Source: Yamagishiella unicocca (lineage: Eukaryota; Chlorophyta; Chlorophyceae; Chlamydomonadales; Volvocaceae). From it: a stretch of 64,000 nt of DNA. Below the pieces are notes generated by a model. That model saw nothing but the letters and a program-made list of their open reading frames with translations. It was not told the origin of the DNA and did not search any database. Positions 1-10,699 of this stretch are shown here, one piece after another. The translations under genes and the position numbers were made by a program. The stretch covers positions 744,001 to 808,000 of the forward strand of contig BDSL01000028.1 in the NCBI GenBank assembly GCA_003116995.1, written 5' to 3'. How positions within the stretch are numbered: position 1 is the stretch's first letter; every line of letters starts with the position of its first letter.

Positions 1-1476
1 CATGGGGGCAAACATGACGCGGAACTGGTCTGTGGTGTTGGGGGCGCGGGTTGGTGGGTGGTGTTGGCGAGGGGGGTCGATGCCATTGATCGTGCGCAAC
101 GGCCGGCCCCCAATCATGGTACGATACTCGTTAGCTGCCCCCGCCGTCTCGATCCCCAGCCACTTCGCCACCTCCCGGCGAGGAGATCCCCCCCTAGCAG
201 GCCGTGCCCCGCATACCGTGCACCACGAAGCGGAAAGCAACGTCCGGTACCAGCCGCAACACGTTGGCGCCGTTACCCCGCCACAGCGCCTGAATCCGCA
301 TGGGGGCGGCGGCAGTGGCGAGATCAATATCCCCAGCCGTGCGGGAGGGAGGGAGGGAGGGAGGGAGGCCACCCCACTACCTCAGGAAGGATGCCATTAG
401 GCAGCTAAATCGCGCCGAGCGCCGTCCGCGCGGGAATGGTTGGTGGATCCGGAGTACCCACGGACGGGCCCACCGGGGCATCCCGGGGCGTGTATGGTCG
501 CCCAGCTGAGCAACACGGAGCCTGGGAGGAGTTCTGGGGTCTGGGTCGGACTCCCTACGCTGCTGCCTTCCTCCCCCTCGGAGCAGCCGCCGGAGGAGGC
601 TGCGTCGGACCGGTGTCGGGTACCCTAGGAACCAGGGCGCTTCTGGCGGCCTCAGCCCCTGCCTGCCTGTCAGCCGACTGGCCCACCTTGCAGACACCGG
701 TGCCCCTCCTCACTGACTGCGCCCCCAGTGACCTTAACCAAGAGCCGCAGGCGGCACCATCCTCCAGTTGATTCATTTGGTACCAGCCACAGCATCAGCC
801 ACAGCATTAGCCACGACGTGAGCCACGACGTCAGCCACGAAGTTAGCCACCACGTCAGCCACGGAACAATTGCTCACAACCCGCCAACCCAGACCGGGAG
901 ATCGGCTTCACCCACCAGGACTCCGCCCTCCCTGGAGGGGAGCCGCCGCAGCACGTCCCCGATACCCGTGTAGCGCACTGCGCCCTCCACTGCTGCCATG
1001 TGTTGAACCTGCCGCAGGATCTGCATGGGCAGGTAAGGATGGGAGTTGCCCGACCAAAACCTGCCGGAGGTGCTGCTGCACCAGCCCCTCGCCCTTCCCG
1101 CTGTCCCGTCGTCGGGTACTCGCAACCCGTCCAGGGCCGGTCCAGTCCGAAGGCTGCAGCTTTCGCTAGCGGGCTGGGAGTGCACCAGCCCGGATCGCGT
1201 GCTGTCAAGCCCGCCGCACAGTCAATGCGCTGGTCAACTGCGTTCCGTCGTGCTGGGCCACCACGGGGTGTTACGGAAGGCGCGCACCTTGATTCGCTCA
1301 AGCGGTGCCACCACCGTTTTTGCTATTGCGCTGGAGCCGCCAGAGCAGACCAACTGCACCGTGAAGAGCCGCAGCTGGTCGCTGAGCGCGGCGGACCAAT
1401 GTTCTTTGAAGACCAGCGGCTTGCCTGGCGGCCTGCCGCTGGCCATCGGTCCTGCTCCTTCGCCTAAGGATACCAT
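1..1476 (-). CDS. Mitochondrial carrier family (SLC25) protein, 5' part; runs off the left edge
   Basis: Seen: four exons on the minus strand, 1476-1288, 1020-916, 289-217 and 29-1, with GT/AG borders and matching phases (0, 0, 1). The start ATG at 1476 opens exon 1. The joined product (about 130 residues here, of ~300 usual for the family) has the first carrier repeat: a helix-1 segment GGSSAIAKTVVAPLERIK containing the PxE/DxxK/R signature, an amphipathic matrix segment ending in RREG-like sequence, then ALWRGNGANVLR and the start of helix 2. Known: SLC25 proteins exchange nucleotides, cofactors or metabolites across inner organellar membranes through three such repeats. The WRGN motif is shared by ADP/ATP-type and CoA/ATP-Mg-type carriers, so the substrate is not assigned. 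The gene is divergent from the PLGG1 gene. Repeats two and three lie outside the window. Confidence 0.88.
784..864. repeat. 12-bp tandem repeat in carrier intron 2
   Basis: About seven copies of a 12-bp unit of the form AGCCACGACGTC lie in the intron between carrier exons 2 and 3. The open frame read on the plus strand (SHDVSHDV-type) is a by-product of the period being a multiple of three. Confidence 0.85.
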
Positions 1477-2750
1477 CGTGGCTGAGAGTATACAGATGAC
1501 GTACTGGGTCGCTAATCAACTGGCCATCAACAGGGCAAGCCTCATCATCATCGTAAGCCCGCGGGATGCAATGATGTGCTTTCGGCCTTCTCCAAGGTGG
1601 TGTAAGGAAAGAATGGAAAGTTGGAAACCCTCCACAATCACTGTTGATAGAATGCGAGTAAGCTTGGTGCGTTGTTCTTTAGGACAGGAAAAAATGTATC
1701 AAGCGGCAATGCGTGGCAACAGTATGCACCAATGAAACCTTCACGTATACATGTGTAGGGAGTCCTGAGAGGGGTGGAAGCGTGGGGCCCAAAGGGGGGG
1801 AGGATGGGCGCGCATGGATCGCTAAGTGATAGGTACATAGGTTGACAACCAATACCTGGGGACCTAACTTACACCAATTGCTTGGAACATTTTGCGCTTA
1901 GATCAATTTGCTGCTCGTTTGGTAACGTTCTTTCAGGTTCCGGTACACATTCCATTTGGCGTTTACCTACAAACTTGGGGAAATGCAGGTCGCAGCAAAG
2001 CCTGGATCTAGCGCTAAGCTGCAGCACTCCCAAAGGCCTTCACGGAGGCCTACGATGCTGCCGATCGCGGCGCTCTCAGGCGATGGTGAGAGACGCGTCG
2101 GTATTTCCTTGACTGTAAAACGTTCGCCGGCGGAGATAGCGTTTCGCTGGCGCGGATCAATTTTCGCTAAATGATAGCTTGCCATACAGGCCGGTCGGAT
2201 TCGCATCGGCGCAAGGCCGAGGCGCGGTCATGGATTAACGCCTGGTGGGTTGTTGTTCCTGGTGCGGCTTAACTATTTAAGAGTAATCTAGCGTTACGCT
2301 GAGCTCGCACGGGCGTGCTCGACAGCTCGGTTGGTGTAATACCGCAGTGTCAACGCTGACAACAATCTGCTAAACCGTCTCTTGGCAACCACAGTCCACG
2401 GTGCCGGTTCCTGCACCTGTCTTTTTTCCCCTTCACGGTCCATTGCCAACGCGTGCGCACCTGACCTCACCCCACTTCCCAACTACCCACTCGCAAGTTG
2501 CGGCCTGCACGGCAGCCGCCTTCCACCTACGCCCCTCGGCCTCACAGAAACACATACGGCACACGTGCATGACACACGATTACATGCTCATCCACGATAT
2601 GCACATTAGGGACTCCGTTAGGGGCCTGGTTGCACCACACCCAACGGCCCTTTCGCCAGCCCCTGCACCCAATCAGGACTCCCCCCCATCCCAGCCTCCC
2701 CATTACACTTCCCCGCCAATCCCCACCGTACCCCCCACCGTCCCCCGCAG
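1477..2750. promoter_or_regulatory. Divergent intergenic region between the carrier and PLGG1 genes
   Basis: This 1.3-kb stretch separates the carrier start codon (1476, minus) from the first PLGG1 exon I can support (2751, plus), and should hold both promoters. No convincing TATA box or known operator was identified. It may also contain the unresolved first exon(s) of PLGG1. An ATG-led open stretch at 1983 (rich in K, R, S, P) looks like a possible transit peptide, but its donor phases (0 or 1) do not fit the phase-2 acceptor at 2751. Confidence 0.45.
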
Positions 2751-5700
2751 GCGCGCCAAATCCGGCCTTGCACCCATGACGTCGTCCTCGTTGTCGATCA
2801 CCGGTATCCTGCCGCCGCCCTCCGCCGCCGCCTCGCCTGCGGCCGGCGCCACCAGTGGTTTCGGATCCGATCTGGGCGAATACGTCAAACTGATCACTGG
2901 CTTGGGTGGGTGCGGTAGCTATCCGGATTGGGCCAAGGGGGGGGGGCCGCATGGGTTTGTGTGTGGGCGGGTAGATCGTTTGCGGCTGGGTGGGTGGTAG
3001 TGCTGGGTTGGGCTGGGTGGGTGGCTGGGCTGGGATGGGCGGGCGTGTGGGTGGGTGGGTGGCTGGGCTGGGTTGGGCGGGCGGGTGGGTATTGCCATCG
3101 CAGCTGGCTGGAGCCTGCGAGTGTCGCTTGGGGCTTGTGCGGTGATGGAGCCGCTGGATGTGGGTTGAGCCGTCAGGTCGTCCAAGCGCCGACAAAGCAG
3201 CTGCGAAGGGAGTGGCAAAAGCGACCATGGGCGGGAGATGGCGGCTACTAGGCTGGCCCGGGGAGTCATGGCCGGGAGGTTCATGAGCGGGAGGATGATG
3301 GCCGGGGTGCGACGTCGGGGTTTGGGGATCCCGGGATGTGCCATACAGGGCCGGGGTGCATGTGCTGGTGGCTGGGCAGCGAGGAAACCCGTGGACTAGC
3401 ATAGCCTGCCTGGCTGGCTAGCTGGCTGGCTGGCTAGCTGCCTGGCTGGCGCGAGCCTGCGGGCGGACTCCTCCGCAACGAACCGTACTGGGATATGTTG
3501 GGGAGCCCAGGGAGGGGCCTGCTACGAGGAGTCCAGGGAGGGGCTTGCTACGAGGACCAGGGGGCCGCCCGCATTCCCTGTCACAACCCACTTCATACTC
3601 TCGAGGGGTCCTGATTGCCCTGAAAGGAATTTGCATGTCCGGATCAGGGTGCGGCAAGCTGACGTGCGGTGCCGCACCGGTCTGTGGCCGTGCGAGGCTG
3701 AGGGGTGGTGGGTGAGGGACGGTGGGGGTCCGTCACAGCGGGTCCGGGTTGCGCCCCACCGGTTGGCCTCCCTGGAGGCCGGGCCCAGTGCTCCGCCTCT
3801 ACCTCCCGCCTCTACCTCCCGCCTCTACCTCCCGCCTCTACCTCCCGTCTCAAATCTTCCCCACACTCTCTGCAGGCACGCTCTACGGCCTGGACATGGC
3901 GATCAAAAAGGCCTTCACCGCCGCACAAATCACCTTCCCCAGGTGAGCTGAGTCGCGTCGTGTTGCGGTGTCCCCACCCCACACCCAATCCTGGTCCCTC
4001 CCACGGCCCTCTTCGGTTCCGGAACTCACCCGAAACCCACATGGCCAACTTGCCACGCTAGCGTTTGCTAGCTTGGGGCATGTAGCGAGCCTGCTGCGGG
4101 GCTGAGGAGAGGATCGTAAGGGGGTTGGTGACGCGTACGTGCGCTCCGCTCTCCTTGGTTCACGCGCAGTCCGCTCATCCCCACCGCCACACACCCGCCT
4201 CCCACCCTCCGCACCACTGCCCGCGGGGCCCCACCTGCAGCGCGCTGGGCGGCATGTTCGGCATCGTCGCCCTGCTGCTGCTGGTGGGCGACAACACCGC
4301 CTCCCGCATCCTGTCCTTCTACATGCCCACCCTCAACTGGATCGCCAAGTGGCTGCCGCTGTTCTACGTGGCATCGCTGGTGACGCTGCCGCTGGCGCTC
4401 AACGGCATCGCAAGTGAGTAACGGCCGCCAAACCCGGTGGGCCAAGCCGCCGCTTAGCCGCCGAAGGTCGACGTACGACCTACGACTTAAGTCTCCTCAA
4501 CCAAGTTCTCCAGCATGCATCTCGAAACGCCTGTCCTAAACGGCTTCCTTCGTGCACGGGTTTTCCTTGCGAGCCCCAGTGGGTCGCAACCCGGACCCTC
4601 TACGGCGCGAGTGAGTCATGGCCGCCCCACCGAGCACACACGTCCCCGGCCCCAGCGCCGTGTGAAGCCGCCGCCCCTTACTTGGGCCGCAACCCGCCGC
4701 GCCACAACACCCCGGCACACGGCATGGTGCCAGGCGGGTGGTGCCCACATGATGGTCACACAGATCACCGCCACACCATGTGCCCTCTGCCTCCCCAGCT
4801 TCCCCTGCGCCCCGGCCCCTCCTTCCCAGCTCCCCTGCGCTACCTCGCCCGCCCTCGCTGCCCCCCAGGCACCGAGCTGATCAAGATCATGATCATCCTG
4901 TCGGTGGGCATGGCGGCAACGCTGCTGTTTACAGCGCAGGTGGGGAAGCCGGGTCGGGGCTTGCGGGATGTACGCGGGGTGGTGGTCCTGCTGGCGGTGG
5001 CGGTGGTGGTAGAGAGCGGATGCCCAGGGGGGGAGGGTCTGGTGCTGGGGGCCAGGATGCAGCGGAGCGGGCGGCCTCAACACGCGTCGGAAGGCCGCCC
5101 CAGCCACCACTGTCCCATGGGTCTTAAGAGACCCTAAACAAAGCCCCTAAAACAAACCCTAAACAAAACCACAAAACCCTAAAACCCTCTATGAACGCTG
5201 TCAGGTCACCGTCTTCATCCGCGCGCTGGTCCGCACCGAGAACAAGGAGATCACCAAGGCCAAGCCCGCCTCGCCCTTCCTGCCCTCGCACTTCGCGGCG
5301 TGGGGCGCGGTGGCGGCCGCCTCCTTGGCGGCCACGGTGGCGGCGGGGGCGGGTTCGTCGCTGGGGGCGCAGATGGCGCTGCCCTTCGGCCTCGCGGCCA
5401 CAGTGGGCGGCTACCTGCTGGGGAACGCGGTCCCCAAGGCCCTGCAGGTAGGTCCGGCCCCCCCCACGGATTCTCTTATCACCCCCCCCCCACGTCCTCC
5501 AGTTCTCCAGTTCTCCAGCATGCTTCTCGAAACGTCTTTTTCTCTAGGACGGTTATTTTCTTTCTCGCATCCACGGGTCTTCCTCGACACCCCCCCGCCC
5601 CCACGTCCTCCCACACATCCTCTCAACACACGCCGCGGCCATCGCCACCACTACCACCACCTACCGCCACTAGCCGCCGTACTCGACGCCAACGGCCGCA

Positions 5701-8393
5701 CCAACCGCCTCCATCCCTGCCGTACGCCTCCACCCAGGGCCTGCTCCACCCCGTTGTCGTGACCGCGATGGTCGCCAACGGCGGCGCGGCGCTGCACGGC
5801 ATGGTGTACGGCGTCGACTACGCCACCTCGCTCAAGATGTACTACAGCAAGGTCGGTGTGTTTCGCGGGTGGTGCACGGCTCTCGGCTTACTCCCCGTCC
5901 TCCCGCCTCTCTCTCTCCCGCGGACCAGCCTCCCTTCACTCCCCTTCCTGCCCTAGTTGGACTCCGTCTGGGGTCCTCCGTGCAACCCATGCAACCCATT
6001 TACATAAAAGCCCTGTCACGGCAGCATCCTGCCATGTCGACCGCTCCCACCGGCCCCCCCTCTCCCGCCCACAACCCACCCCCGCCGCCCCTCCCCCACC
6101 AACCCCTCCTCCCTCTCCCCCCGCCTCCAACACCAGGGCCAGGGCCTCCTGGGCGCTGGTGACTTCCTGATGGCCTTCCTGGGATGCGTCATCGTCAGCT
6201 TCGGATTCCGGATCTACCAGCAGGTACGAAGTGGCAGCTGGAGGGGAGCGGCAGCTGCTGGGCGGCCTCCCTGGAGTTGCGAGAAGCCTCCGGTGCCCTG
6301 CCCCGCCCAGCTCCAAAGCGACACCCTCCTGGGCGGCCTTGCCCCTCAGCACCCACGACCAGTCTTCGATCGGTGGATCAACCTGGCCCCTGGGATCTTC
6401 CCCTCGCCGCTTTTTGCTTCCAAACCTGCCCCTGCCCGTCCCTCCCTCCCCTTCCTCCTCCCTCCCCTTCCTCCCTCCTCCCCTCCCTCCCCCCCGCATG
6501 CATCTCAAAACGTCTGCTCTAAACGGGTTTTTTCGGGCATCCACGGGTCTTCCTCCCTCCTCCCCTCCCATCCCCCCCGCAGCGTGAGACGCTCCGCCGC
6601 CACGCCCCCGAGATCCTGGGGGCCACCTTCCTGTCCGCCGTCTTCTCATTCTTCTCCACAGCCTTCGCAGCGAAGGCGCTGGCGCTCAACTCGGGTGAGG
6701 CTCATGGCCGTGCAGGGCAGGGAGGGGTGGGGGCAGGGAGGGGCGGGGCGGGGAAGGGAGGGGTTAGGGCGGGGCGGGGCGGGGAAGGGAGGGGTGGGGG
6801 TAGGGAGGGGCGGGGCAGGGAAGGGAGGGGCGGGGCAGGGAGGGGCGGGGCAGGGATGGGCGGGGCAGGGAGGGGTGGGACAGGGAGGGGTGGGGGTAGG
6901 GAGGGGTGGGGGTAGGGAGGGGTGGGGGTAGGGAGGGGTGGGGGTAGGGAGGGGTGGGGCAGGGCAGGGAGGGGCAGGGAGGAGGTCTCGGGTACTGGGC
7001 CACCGAGTAAAACCCTTCGTGGCAAACACCCACCCTCGCCTGCTTGCGGCCTTTCGTTGCGCCGGGTTGCGCCACTGCGCCGCCCTTTGCGCTGAGGTAC
7101 GCACGAACATCCCTCCCTTGAGCCCGTACTGCCACCCGCCCCCCACCCCACCTGCCACCGCTCCAGCCCCAACCGCAACCCCTCTCCCCTCTCCCCCGCC
7201 ACGCCATTCCAACCCCCTCCCAACCTCCTCCAGACCTGGCTCGCGCCCTCATCCCTCGCTCCGTCACTGTGGCCCTGGCGCTGCCCATCGCGGTGCAGCT
7301 GGACGCGCCGCTGTCCATCACAGCGGCGGCGGTGCTGCTGCAGGGTAGGACCGGGGGCCGCACCTGGGGCCGGAAGGGGCGATAGCGGCCGTGCCTGGGG
7401 CCGGAAGGGGCGGTGACAGCCGTGGCTGGGGCCGGAAGGGGCGGTGGCGGCCGTGCCGGGGGCAGAAAGGGGCGATAGCGGCCGCGTCGGCTGGCTCACG
7501 CAAGGGCGGCGGCAGGGCGGCTGAGGGTGGCGGAACGCCGGCCATGACGGGGCCGGGGGCTGAGAAGCGGGGTGAACCGCCCTCCCCTCCCCGCTCACCC
7601 CTCCCGCCCTCCCGCTTCACGGTCCCCCCTCCCCCCCCCCAAAGGCCTGCTGGGCGCCAACTTCGGTCCCAACCTGATGACTGCGGTGGGCATCAAGGAC
7701 ACCATCGCGCGCGGACTGGCGGCCGCCGGCACCGCGGGCGGCCTGGGGACTGCCTCGCTCACGTCAAAGGTGGGGGCTGGGGACTGCCTCGCTCACGTCA
7801 AAGGTGGGGGCTGGGGACTGCCTCGCTCACGTCAAAGGTGGGGGCTGGGGACTGCCTCGCTCACGTCAAAGGTGGGGGCTGGGGACTGCCTCGCTCACGT
7901 CAAAGGTGGGGGCTGGGGGCCAGCGGCGGACCGGGAGTTAACACGGAAGGCACGCAGCGCAGGGGGACTAACTAATGGCGAGCGTGCTGTGCCGCACTGC
8001 TACGCCGTGCATTTGCTTCCTTACTACCCCTGACCTCCCCGCCCGCCCCGCCCTCCCCTCCCTCCCCTCCACGTCTGTTCTAAACGGTTTTTTCTGGCAT
8101 CCACGGGTCTCCCTCCCCTCCCCTGCACGGGTCTTCCTCGAAACCCCCCCGCGCCATGCCGCCCTTCCCCGCCTGCCCCTCCCCCCCCGCGCCCGTGGAT
8201 TCGCGGATTCTCTTATCAACCCCCCCCCGCGCCCTGCTGCCCCCCCCGCCCGCCCCCTCCCCTCCTCCCCCCCCCTCAGGAGCCCGAGGCGCTGCCCTTC
8301 TGCGCCCTGAGCTACTCGCTGGTGGGCATCATCTCCACCTTCCTGGTCGCCATACCGCCTGTGCGCCAGGCGCTGCTGGCCATCGTCGGGTAG
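2751..8393 (+). CDS. PLGG1: Plastidial glycolate/glycerate translocator (LrgA/LrgB-type), multi-exon
   Basis: Seen: eleven exons with GT-AG borders and consistent phases: 2751-2905, 3876-3942, 4241-4413, 4869-4939, 5205-5447, 5738-5851, 6137-6223, 6583-6694, 7234-7344, 7645-7769, 8280-8393 (stop TAG 8391). They join to 456 residues plus an unseen N-terminus. The first half is LrgA-like, with helices around GGMFGIVALLLLVG and KWLPLFYVASLVTLP. The second half is LrgB-like, ending in GLLGANFGPNLMTAVGIKD, a GLGTAS motif and EPEALPFCALSYSLVGI. Known: plant PLGG1 is an LrgA-LrgB fusion of the chloroplast inner envelope that exports glycolate and imports glycerate in photorespiration. Many hydrophobic segments agree with a membrane protein. 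Odd: amplified splice donor after exon 10, and shared repeats in several introns. The transit-peptide exon is not resolved; an in-frame ATG at 2776 is an alternative start. Confidence 0.9.
2906..3875 (+). repeat. Low-complexity tracts in PLGG1 intron 1
   Basis: The first supported intron (970 bp) holds GGGTGGGT-rich DNA (about 2960-3090), a CTGGCTGG/CTAGC tract (about 3408-3447) and about five copies of a 12-bp CCTCTACCTCCC unit (about 3794-3852). No coding signal is seen. Confidence 0.7.
4510..4576 (+). repeat. Shared intronic repeat, copy 1 (PLGG1 intron 4414-4868)
   Basis: The sequence runs through GCATGCATCTCGAAACG, a CCTAAACGG core and a CACGGGTTTTCCT end. The same ordered blocks recur in three other introns of this gene. 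Confidence 0.75.
5131..5186 (+). repeat. Degenerate telomere-like CCCTAAA(A) repeats in a PLGG1 intron
   Basis: Several imperfect CCCTAAA/CCCTAAAA units, spaced by A-rich runs, end about 20 bp before the acceptor at 5204. TTTTAGGG is the telomere repeat of Chlamydomonas-type algae. The similarity may be coincidental. Confidence 0.5.
5514..5592 (+). repeat. Shared intronic repeat, copy 2 (PLGG1 intron 5448-5737)
   Basis: Contains CCAGCATGCTTCTCGAAACG and CGCATCCACGGGTCTTCCTC, with a diverged middle. It is preceded at about 5469 by GGATTCTCTTATCA plus a C-run that is also found in the last intron (about 8198). Confidence 0.75.
6496..6556 (+). repeat. Shared intronic repeat, copy 3 (PLGG1 intron 6224-6582)
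   Basis: Contains GCATGCATCTCAAAACGTCT, TCTAAACGGGTTTTTTC and GGCATCCACGGGTCTTCCTC, in the same order as the other copies, shortly before the acceptor. Confidence 0.78.
6720..6972 (+). repeat. G-rich minisatellite in PLGG1 intron 6695-7233
   Basis: Irregular repeats of GGGAGGGGCGGGGCA and GGGAGGGGTGGGGGTA type. Runs of four or more Gs at close spacing could form G-quadruplexes on the coding strand. Open frames in it are repeat artefacts. Confidence 0.85.
7360..7485 (+). repeat. GGGGCCGGAAGGGGCG-type imperfect tandem repeat in PLGG1 intron
   Basis: Three to four imperfect copies of a ~36-bp unit containing GGGGCCGGAAGGGGCG and GCGGCCGTGCC lie in intron 7345-7644. Confidence 0.7.
7745..7914 (+). 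repeat. Five 34-bp copies of an exon end plus its splice donor
   Basis: The unit contains the last 25 bases of PLGG1 exon 10 (ending CACGTCAAAG) and the donor GTGGGGGCT. The first copy is the real exon-intron border at 7769/7770; four more copies follow directly. Each carries an identical potential donor. Confidence 0.95.
8070..8145 (+). repeat. Shared intronic repeat, copy 4 (PLGG1 last intron 7770-8279)
   Basis: Contains ACGTCTGTTCTAAACGG, TTTTTTCTGGCATCCACGGG and a second CACGGGTCTTCCTCGAAAC block. It lacks the GCATGCAT start of the other copies. Confidence 0.75.
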
Positions 8394-8592
8394 GGCCGCC
8401 AGAGGCCGCTGGCGATCCTCTGGTAGGGCCGCAGCAGCGGGCGCTGCTGCGCGCATTACGGGGCCCCGCCGCGGCGGACAGCCGCGGACCCCTCCATCCT
8501 GGCCGCAACACACGCCTGACCCAGATTGGGTCACCCCAGTATAATTTGAGCGGAGCTCCCGGCTGAGCTGCACCCGCGTTTCGGCCAGGGAT

Positions 8593-8611
8593 TGTGTGTG
8601 TGTGTGTGTGT
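8593..8611 (+). repeat. (TG)n microsatellite
   Basis: An uninterrupted TG dinucleotide run of about nine units in the presumed PLGG1 3' UTR. Confidence 0.9.
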
Positions 8612-9660
8612 ATTGGTGCCGGGGAGGGCGTAGTGACAAGGTGCGACCATCAGGCGGAGGGGTCCGCGCCAGGCGTGCGCCGGTGTGGGTTGAGGGCGCA
8701 GAGGGCCCCGAGGGCCGGAGGCCACCCGCTGGTGGCCCCGCTGGTGGCCCATGCGCCTCCTTGTGAAGGGGAGACGACGGTGTGAACGGCCGGTTCCCCG
8801 CACGCAGTGGCTAGGCCGCGGGGAATTTTGGCGCTCCAGGAGGGGTTGCGATGTACCGGGTGGGTGCTTGTTTGGCAGGCCAGCCGGGAGCGGGAGGTGC
8901 TGGGGTGGTCGTGGTGGTGGCGGTATCGGCTGCATGTGGGTGTGTCGTGTATTTATTTGGTGGTGGGGGCTCCCAGCCGGTGAGCGGGCAGGTCCGGGTG
9001 GGAGGTCTCCACCCACCCGGTGGGCGGGCAGGTCCGTGGGGGGGGGTAAGTCCGTTCCAGCGCCGTTGGGCCTTGGAGCAGCAGGAAGGGTGTAGCGGGC
9101 GGGTGTCGGGCTGGCTGGGGGAGTAGTCGTTCCCGCTCCCACGGCCGCGCTCCACGATGCTCCCCCCGGGCCGCGGGGGCCCCAGTCGAGGCTTGAAGAG
9201 TGACTGTACGAACGCTGTACGTGCGCTGTATTTCCGTGAGTGAGGTGATGCGCTGTGTATGTGGCGTGATGTCGTGTGACGTGTCAAGAAGTGGTGCAGG
9301 TGCGGGCCGGGCCGTTATCTGTCTGATGGTTGCGAGCCGCGCGGTGGTGTTACCGTATGGCATGTGGTGGACCAGGTGGATGTGCGAGTGGGGAGGATGG
9401 CGAGGGCTTGTGGATCCACCTGAAGGCCTCTCATCGGGGCACCCTGGAGCGGGGGGCGTGCGTGGGCTCTTCCGCCGCAGGATGTCGTGGGCGCATTCGG
9501 GGATCATTCGGGATGTCAGGGGCTGCGGGCGGGGCACGGCGGCTGTGCCGGTTGGCGGCACCCGAGGGTGCAGGAAGGATTGCCCGGCCATGCATGGTTG
9601 GGCTCACCGCAAGCGTGGTCGCCGACCGTCGGCGTCGCCACCGCCACTGTCGCATGAGCC

Positions 9661-9714
9661 CCATGGCCGCCCAGGACGGCTCGGACCCCATGGCCGCCCA
9701 GGACGGCTCGGACC
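9661..9714 (+). repeat. 27-bp tandem duplication
   Basis: Two exact copies of a 27-bp unit beginning CCATGGCCGCCCAGGACGGC. Confidence 0.93.
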
Positions 9715-9982
9715 CGCCTCGACACGGGCCCGTGCGTAACATAACACGCAGGCTCTTTTGTTTCTGCCCGTGAGGGCGCCACGCCGTACCGGTTGAAGGC
9801 TCGAGATTCATGCGACCCTGCGGCTCTTGGTGGCCGTCACCGTACACAAGTACGGATACGAGGCATTACCGTGCATACTTGTGTTTATGGCCTCACGCTG
9901 TGGAGCCCGACAATCACGGGCCTGAAGTTGGGCCTGAAGGCGTGCCTTGCGGTGCGCTGTGTGATGTGCTGCTGAGGCAGCT

Positions 9983-9987
9983 TGTAA
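9983..9987 (+). terminator. Candidate TGTAA polyadenylation signal for PLGG1
   Basis: TGTAA is the usual poly(A) signal of volvocine algae; this is its first plus-strand occurrence after the PLGG1 stop. Position-based inference only. Confidence 0.4.
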
Positions 9988-10335
9988 CTGCTGCGCCACC
10001 AACGGGGGGGAGTGGCGAGAAGAGAAGAGACCCGGTTACATGACATAGGGTTCACGGGGGGGGCACGTGTATGCCTTGAAGCGTTGAGCCCGGGGCACAG
10101 GACCTCCCGGGTACCGGGATGTCGTACGCGCCGTCGCCACCTTGATACCAGCTAAGCCGGGGCGTTTTTGACGAGGGTTGGGGGAAGCGTCGAGAAGGGT
10201 CAGGCAGGCAGTCCATGTCAGGGACTCAGGAAGCTGTCCCCAAGAGGCGAAAAGCTGAATCTCGTTTTAGCCCAACAGGCACAGGTACATCGTTGTCACG
10301 ACACACAGCGTGCTGTGCAGGGCAGGTGAGCCCAC

Positions 10336-10690
10336 TGAAGACTAGGATTCGCTGCCCCAGAGGCCGCCTGGCTGCCGGACGCGGCACCGACGCGCGTGCG
10401 TCGGCTCTTGGGTGAAGAGAGCGAAAAGACTGCCGGTTACCGGTACGGCTGAGGAATCAACACACTGCGACGTGCAAGTTGTGGATGCTGTTGAGAGAAT
10501 GGGCGGAGGTACGCACTAGTCTTACAGCGATGTGTCAGTACAGGGCTGTTTCTTCCAGACTTTGTTAGTTTTTGGCGACAAACTCCGCTGCCTGGGCATT
10601 CCAGGCAGCGGGCCTAGGTGCGCTCCCGAACGTGTCTAACTGCCATCCCTGGAGCACATCTACCATTGCTGCCGACACATGCACATGTGA
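10336..10690 (+). repeat. Long inverted repeat, copy A (left border of the caspase-like island)
   Basis: Matches the reverse complement of about 12,520-12,898 at roughly three-quarters identity or better, including the blocks GGGCGGAGGTACGC, CTGTTTCTT and a hairpin CCGCTGCCTGG-GCATT-CCAGGCAGCGG followed by GCCTAGGTGCGCTCC. Copy C lies at 14,445-14,700 in direct orientation. The match stops at about 10,690 where a LINE fragment begins. Confidence 0.8.
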
Positions 10691-10699
10691 CTCGGGTGC

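Larger units (their letters stand above)
8394..9987 (+). other. Probable 3' UTR / intergenic region after PLGG1
   Basis: No coding exon with splice support was found between the PLGG1 stop and 9987. The first TGTAA polyadenylation-type motif on the plus strand lies at 9983-9987, which would give a 1.6-kb 3' UTR. The stretch contains a (TG)n tract at about 8593-8611 and a 27-bp direct duplication at 9661-9714. An unrecognised small gene cannot be excluded. Confidence 0.45.

Noticed and set aside
855..1301. 148-codon minus-strand frame overlapping carrier exons 1-2
   Set aside because: It reads through intron 1 in a frame different from that of the phase-matched carrier exons.
1983..2085. Possible PLGG1 first exon encoding a transit peptide
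   Set aside because: The composition fits and a GTGAGA donor follows, but it leaves phase 1, while the exon at 2751 needs phase 2. Not joined without transcript data.
6646..7598. 200-300-codon minus-strand frames rich in Pro/Ala
   Set aside because: They are antisense to PLGG1 introns and exons in G/C-rich minisatellite. The plus-strand gene is supported by eleven phase-consistent exons.
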